Source: JAYSSF01 sp043720715 | Lineage (GTDB): Bacteria; Patescibacteriota; Gracilibacteria; Absconditabacterales; Absconditicoccaceae | DNA: 16,004 nt | NCBI GenBank assembly: GCA_043720715.1 | Contig: JAYSSF010000056.1 | Span: forward strand, 1-16,004 | Direction of reading: 5' to 3' | Shown: positions 13,183 through 16,004 of the stretch, in pieces | How positions within the stretch are numbered: position 1 is the first letter of the stretch | Layout: every line of letters starts with the position of its first letter | The notes under the pieces: model-generated | The model's database searches: none | Told to the model about the DNA's origin: nothing | What the model saw: only the letters and a program-made list of their open reading frames with translations | Made by a program: the position numbers and the translations under genes

Positions 13183-15804
13183 ATGCAAGAACCCAACTTA
13201 ACACCAGAATATCAGGAGTGTATTGCACATGCATGATTATATACGATCTCGAGAAATCAATCGATGATTGGGCATGATGAGATGCTACTATGACTCTACC
13301 ATCACACACAACAACAGGCCTACCATGATTCACTATGGGAGATTGTGGGTATCAGAAAATCTGACTGGTTGCAGGAATACATCAGTACGAGCTATACTGA
13401 CTCACCACTGCAGGTCTTGCAAGGCAATCATCATCAGCTGATGATCGAACATAGTCTCCAGCAGTCACTATTTGCTGGTGAGCAAAACAGCGTCGTCGAA
13501 CTACTCAATCTAAGCTGGAAGGGCATTAGCGATCAGTTCAAAGCGTATCTCAAATCCAAAAAGATCCCCTATCAAAAAGTAACTAAAAGAATCTGACTGC
13601 TCAATGATCTCCTTGATGAGCTCGAGATAAGTCTGGATGAACTTATGGTTCAGTTTCAAGTAATCAAAAATCAATATGACGTAAAACTATATGATATCGA
13701 TCTGGATTTCCTCCTCAATGATGAGTGAGAAGACGATGAAATGACCTCCCTCATCCAACAGATGATAGGACTTGGTGATCAATCTGACTATAGTGTTACT
13801 AACGAGGATGACACCGACCTTATGGACCGTGATGATGAATGAGAAGATGATACTAAGAGTACCAGCGCTGTTGCTGGACAAGAAGAGACTACAAGCAAAA
13901 AGAAAAAGCTTGCAGTAGATCATTTTGGTATTGATATGACAAATCTCGTGCGTACGACCACAGTAGATCCAGTGATCGGTAGAGATAAAGAGACTGATCA
14001 AGTTATCTATACACTCTTACGTAAAACCAAAAATAACCCACTCTTGATCGGTGAGGCGTGAGTAGGTAAAACCGCCATTATCGAATGATTAGCTCAGAGG
14101 ATTGTAGCTGGCACAGTACCTGACAAACTTCTCGACAAGAGACTCATCATGCTTGATATGGGTACGCTCGTCGCAGGGACCAAATATCGTGGTGAATTTG
14201 AATCCAGACTCAAATCAATCTTAGATGAAGCAGCTGATCCAACACTAGGTATTATCTTATTTATTGATGAGATTCATACGCTCATGGGTGCGGGAAGCGC
14301 TGAAGGTACGGCTGGTGACGCTGCCCAGATGCTCAAGCCCATGCTCGCAAGAGGTCAGATCAAAGTCATAGGAGCAACAACATTTGATGAATATCAAAAA
14401 CATATCGAAAAGGACGCTGCTCTCAAAAGAAGGTTTCAAGAAGTCAATGTAGGAGAACCAAATCATGATGATACTATTGCAATTATCACTGGTCTCAAGA
14501 AAAGATATGAAGACTTCCATGGCGTATCAATCGAAGGTGATGCGATCGAACAAGCAGTCACTCTCTCCAAGAGGTATATCTTGACTAAACATCTACCAGA
14601 CAAGGCAATTGATTTGATTGATGAAGCATGTGCTCGCAAAGCAATCATCAAGCTTGACGCTGAAAGTAATAAACAATACAAACATATCAACGAACAGTCA
14701 GCCGCAATTGACGTACAGATCGAGCAAGCAGTAGCAGACCAAGATTATTTTGCTGCAGCAGAACTCAAAAAACAACAAAATGAACTCAAACTTAAACTGC
14801 AAGAACTCAAAGGATCAAGTACTACACCACATCATCTAAGACCAACCGTGACTGCGTCAGATATTAACAATGTCATCGCAGAGAAGATTGGCATCCCGAC
14901 TCATATGATCAGTGAATCAGAGGTCGATAAACTGAGAAGATTAGATGCTGACTTGACTATGTCACTGTATGGGCAGGATGAAGTAGTACAACTCGTGACC
15001 AAAGCGATCAAGAGATCACGTCTCAGTGTTGTGCAGAAAAACAAACCAATTACATCGTTCTTGTTCTTATGACCATCTGGAGTAGGTAAGACATACACCG
15101 CCAAGCTGATTGCCAAGGATTATTTCAATGACGAGAAAGCACTGATCAGAGTCGATATGTCAGATCTCATGGAGAGACACTCAGTGAGTAAGCTGATCGG
15201 TAGTGCACCAGGATATGTATGATATGACGAATGAGGTAATCTCACCGAACAAGTCAGACGCAAGCCATATGCAGTGATCTTGTTTGATGAAATTGAAAAA
15301 GCAGCACCTGATGTACTCAACATCATGCTCCAGATCCTCGATGAATGACAAATCAAAGATAATAAAGGTCGTCTGATCGACTTCAAGAATACAATCATCA
15401 TCATGACCAGTAATTTAGGATCTGAGTTCTTTACTGATAAGGGTAGCAAAATTGGCTTTGGACTAGGGACAAACACAGAGTTTGACTATGATCATGCTAA
15501 GTCGCTGGTAATGGATAAGGTCAATAGCCACTTCACACCAGAATGGCTTAATAGAATCGACTTTAAGATTGTATTCCGTCCACTATCTAAGACAGTACTG
15601 ATAGATATCTTCCGTAAGAATCTTGATCTACTATTTGCTCAACGAGCAGCTAAGTCAGATATTACCTTACCAGAGTATAGTGATGATAGAGTCGCAACTA
15701 TTATCAATGATATCTATAATCCAGCGTATGGCGCAAGACCAGTGGAACAGTATATCTTTGATAAGGTAGAAGAAGAATTAATTGAACAAGTGATGAATAG
15801 ATAA
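13183..15804 (+). CDS. clpC: ClpC-type AAA+ unfoldase, 873 aa
   Basis: A HSP100 ATPase that unfolds proteins, probably for ClpP degradation. From ATG 13183 it has a divergent Clp N-domain (about 1-165; MIGHDEMLLGLY matches the H..IG.EHLLLGL motif). A long acidic linker follows (about 180-243, with EGEDDE and DDEGEDD) and ends in KKKK. AAA-1 has Walker A GEAGVGKT (290-297), pore loop KYRG (334-337) and Walker B FIDE (Asp362, Glu363). A short middle domain with a UVR-like helix (about 498-543; DYFAAAELKKQQNELK) separates it from AAA-2. AAA-2 has Walker A GPSGVGKT (630-637), pore loop GYVGYDEGG (677-685) and Walker B LFDE (Asp702, Glu703), and ends with a GARP sensor-2. A short M-domain plus IGF (757-759, the ClpP-docking position) favours ClpC over ClpB. 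Eleven TGA glycines occur, two of them in Walker A loops. No clpP lies nearby. Confidence 0.93.
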
Positions 15805-15838
15805 GAAAATAAAAATCCCGAGTAATGAGCCTGTCCCA

Positions 15839-15872
15839 AAAATACCTAAATCCGTAAGGATTTAGGTATTTT
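15839..15872 (+). terminator. Strong terminator after clpC, probably bidirectional
   Basis: A perfect 15-bp stem AAAATACCTAAATCC (15839-15853) / GGATTTAGGTATTTT (15858-15872) with a GTAA loop, T-rich on both strands. It lies 34 bases after the clpC stop and could also end a convergent gene on the minus strand. Confidence 0.85.
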
Positions 15873-15935
15873 CTTCTATATTTTAGTAGTAAGTTATGTA
15901 TACTAGATAAGGGCTTAATGGTAAAAAAGGTGTGG

Positions 15936-16004
15936 CTATTCTACTCTAGAGTTAATCAAATACAGTATTAGTTTTAATTTCCTATCTTCCCTTAGTCCTC
16001 TATG
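15936..16004 (-). CDS. Possible 3' end of a convergent gene, cut by the window edge
   Basis: On the minus strand one frame stays open from the window edge for 22 codons (HRGLREDRKLKLILYLINSR...) to TAG at 15938-15936; the other two frames close at once. The bidirectional terminator at 15839-15872 is well placed to end such a gene. It is too short to identify. The rest of 15873-15935 shows nothing recognisable. Confidence 0.2.
   Translation of the reverse strand, partial: HRGLREDRKLKLILYLINSRVE

Noticed and set aside
13183..15804. Calling the AAA+ gene a frameshifted or degraded clpB pseudogene.
   Set aside because: All interruptions are TGA at glycine positions, the frame is otherwise intact, and the middle domain is too short for ClpB.
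1..16004. CRISPR arrays, prophage or toxin-antitoxin modules.
   Set aside because: No regularly spaced repeats, phage genes or recognisable toxin-antitoxin pairs were seen on either strand.

Overview
The window is a chromosomal segment from a bacterium that reads UGA as glycine. It is almost certainly a Patescibacteria/CPR member of the Gracilibacteria (BD1-5) or Absconditabacteria (SR1) group. With the standard code nearly every gene is broken. With UGA = Gly (genetic code 25) about 60 in-frame TGA codons disappear and intact proteins result. Many of these TGAs fall on glycines that are invariant in their families: the ABC signature and a Walker A loop of the ABC-F protein, both Walker A loops of ClpC, and universally conserved glycines of S12, S7 and ProRS. 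All CDS coordinates below use this code, with stops TAA and TAG only. Shine-Dalgarno motifs are absent or weak before almost every start. No 16S rRNA or tRNA-Gly(UCA) lies in the window, so the exact phylum cannot be decided here.

Left part, minus strand (1-5870). Transcription order is a 119-aa protein of unknown function, csaA (tRNA-binding), a 128-aa acidic protein, proS (archaeal/eukaryotic-type prolyl-tRNA synthetase), an ABC-F ATPase and a 155-aa hypothetical protein. Hairpin terminators follow proS and the ABC-F gene. Two copies of a palindromic dispersed repeat flank the proS terminator. Upstream of the 119-aa gene are a possible leader ORF with Thr-Pro-Met repeats and a terminator. 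Beyond that is an AT-rich stretch with a second minus-strand terminator that may end a small RNA.

Middle part (5870-9903). On the plus strand lie a membrane-anchored FecR-like protein, an overlapping 46-aa membrane peptide and a VirB2/TrbC-like pilin. secG is convergent on the minus strand. RNase P RNA (rnpB) follows on the plus strand, then two overlapping genes for type IV pilin-like proteins.

Right part, plus strand (9921-15872). A translation cluster runs rpsL, rpsG, two small very basic unknown proteins, rplS, rplY, rpmB and tRNA-Lys(UUU), ending in a terminator. The usual fusA and tuf are not next to rpsL-rpsG. A long leader then carries a promoter, a CIRCE-like HrcA operator, several hairpins and a second promoter with a palindrome in its spacer. 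It precedes a ClpC-type AAA+ unfoldase gene that ends at a 15-bp hairpin terminator.

Most genes are housekeeping: translation, RNA processing, protein export, protein quality control and surface pili. The least explained elements are the small basic ORFs among the ribosomal genes, the regulatory leaders of clpC and of the 119-aa gene, the insertion in S12, and the possible small RNA.
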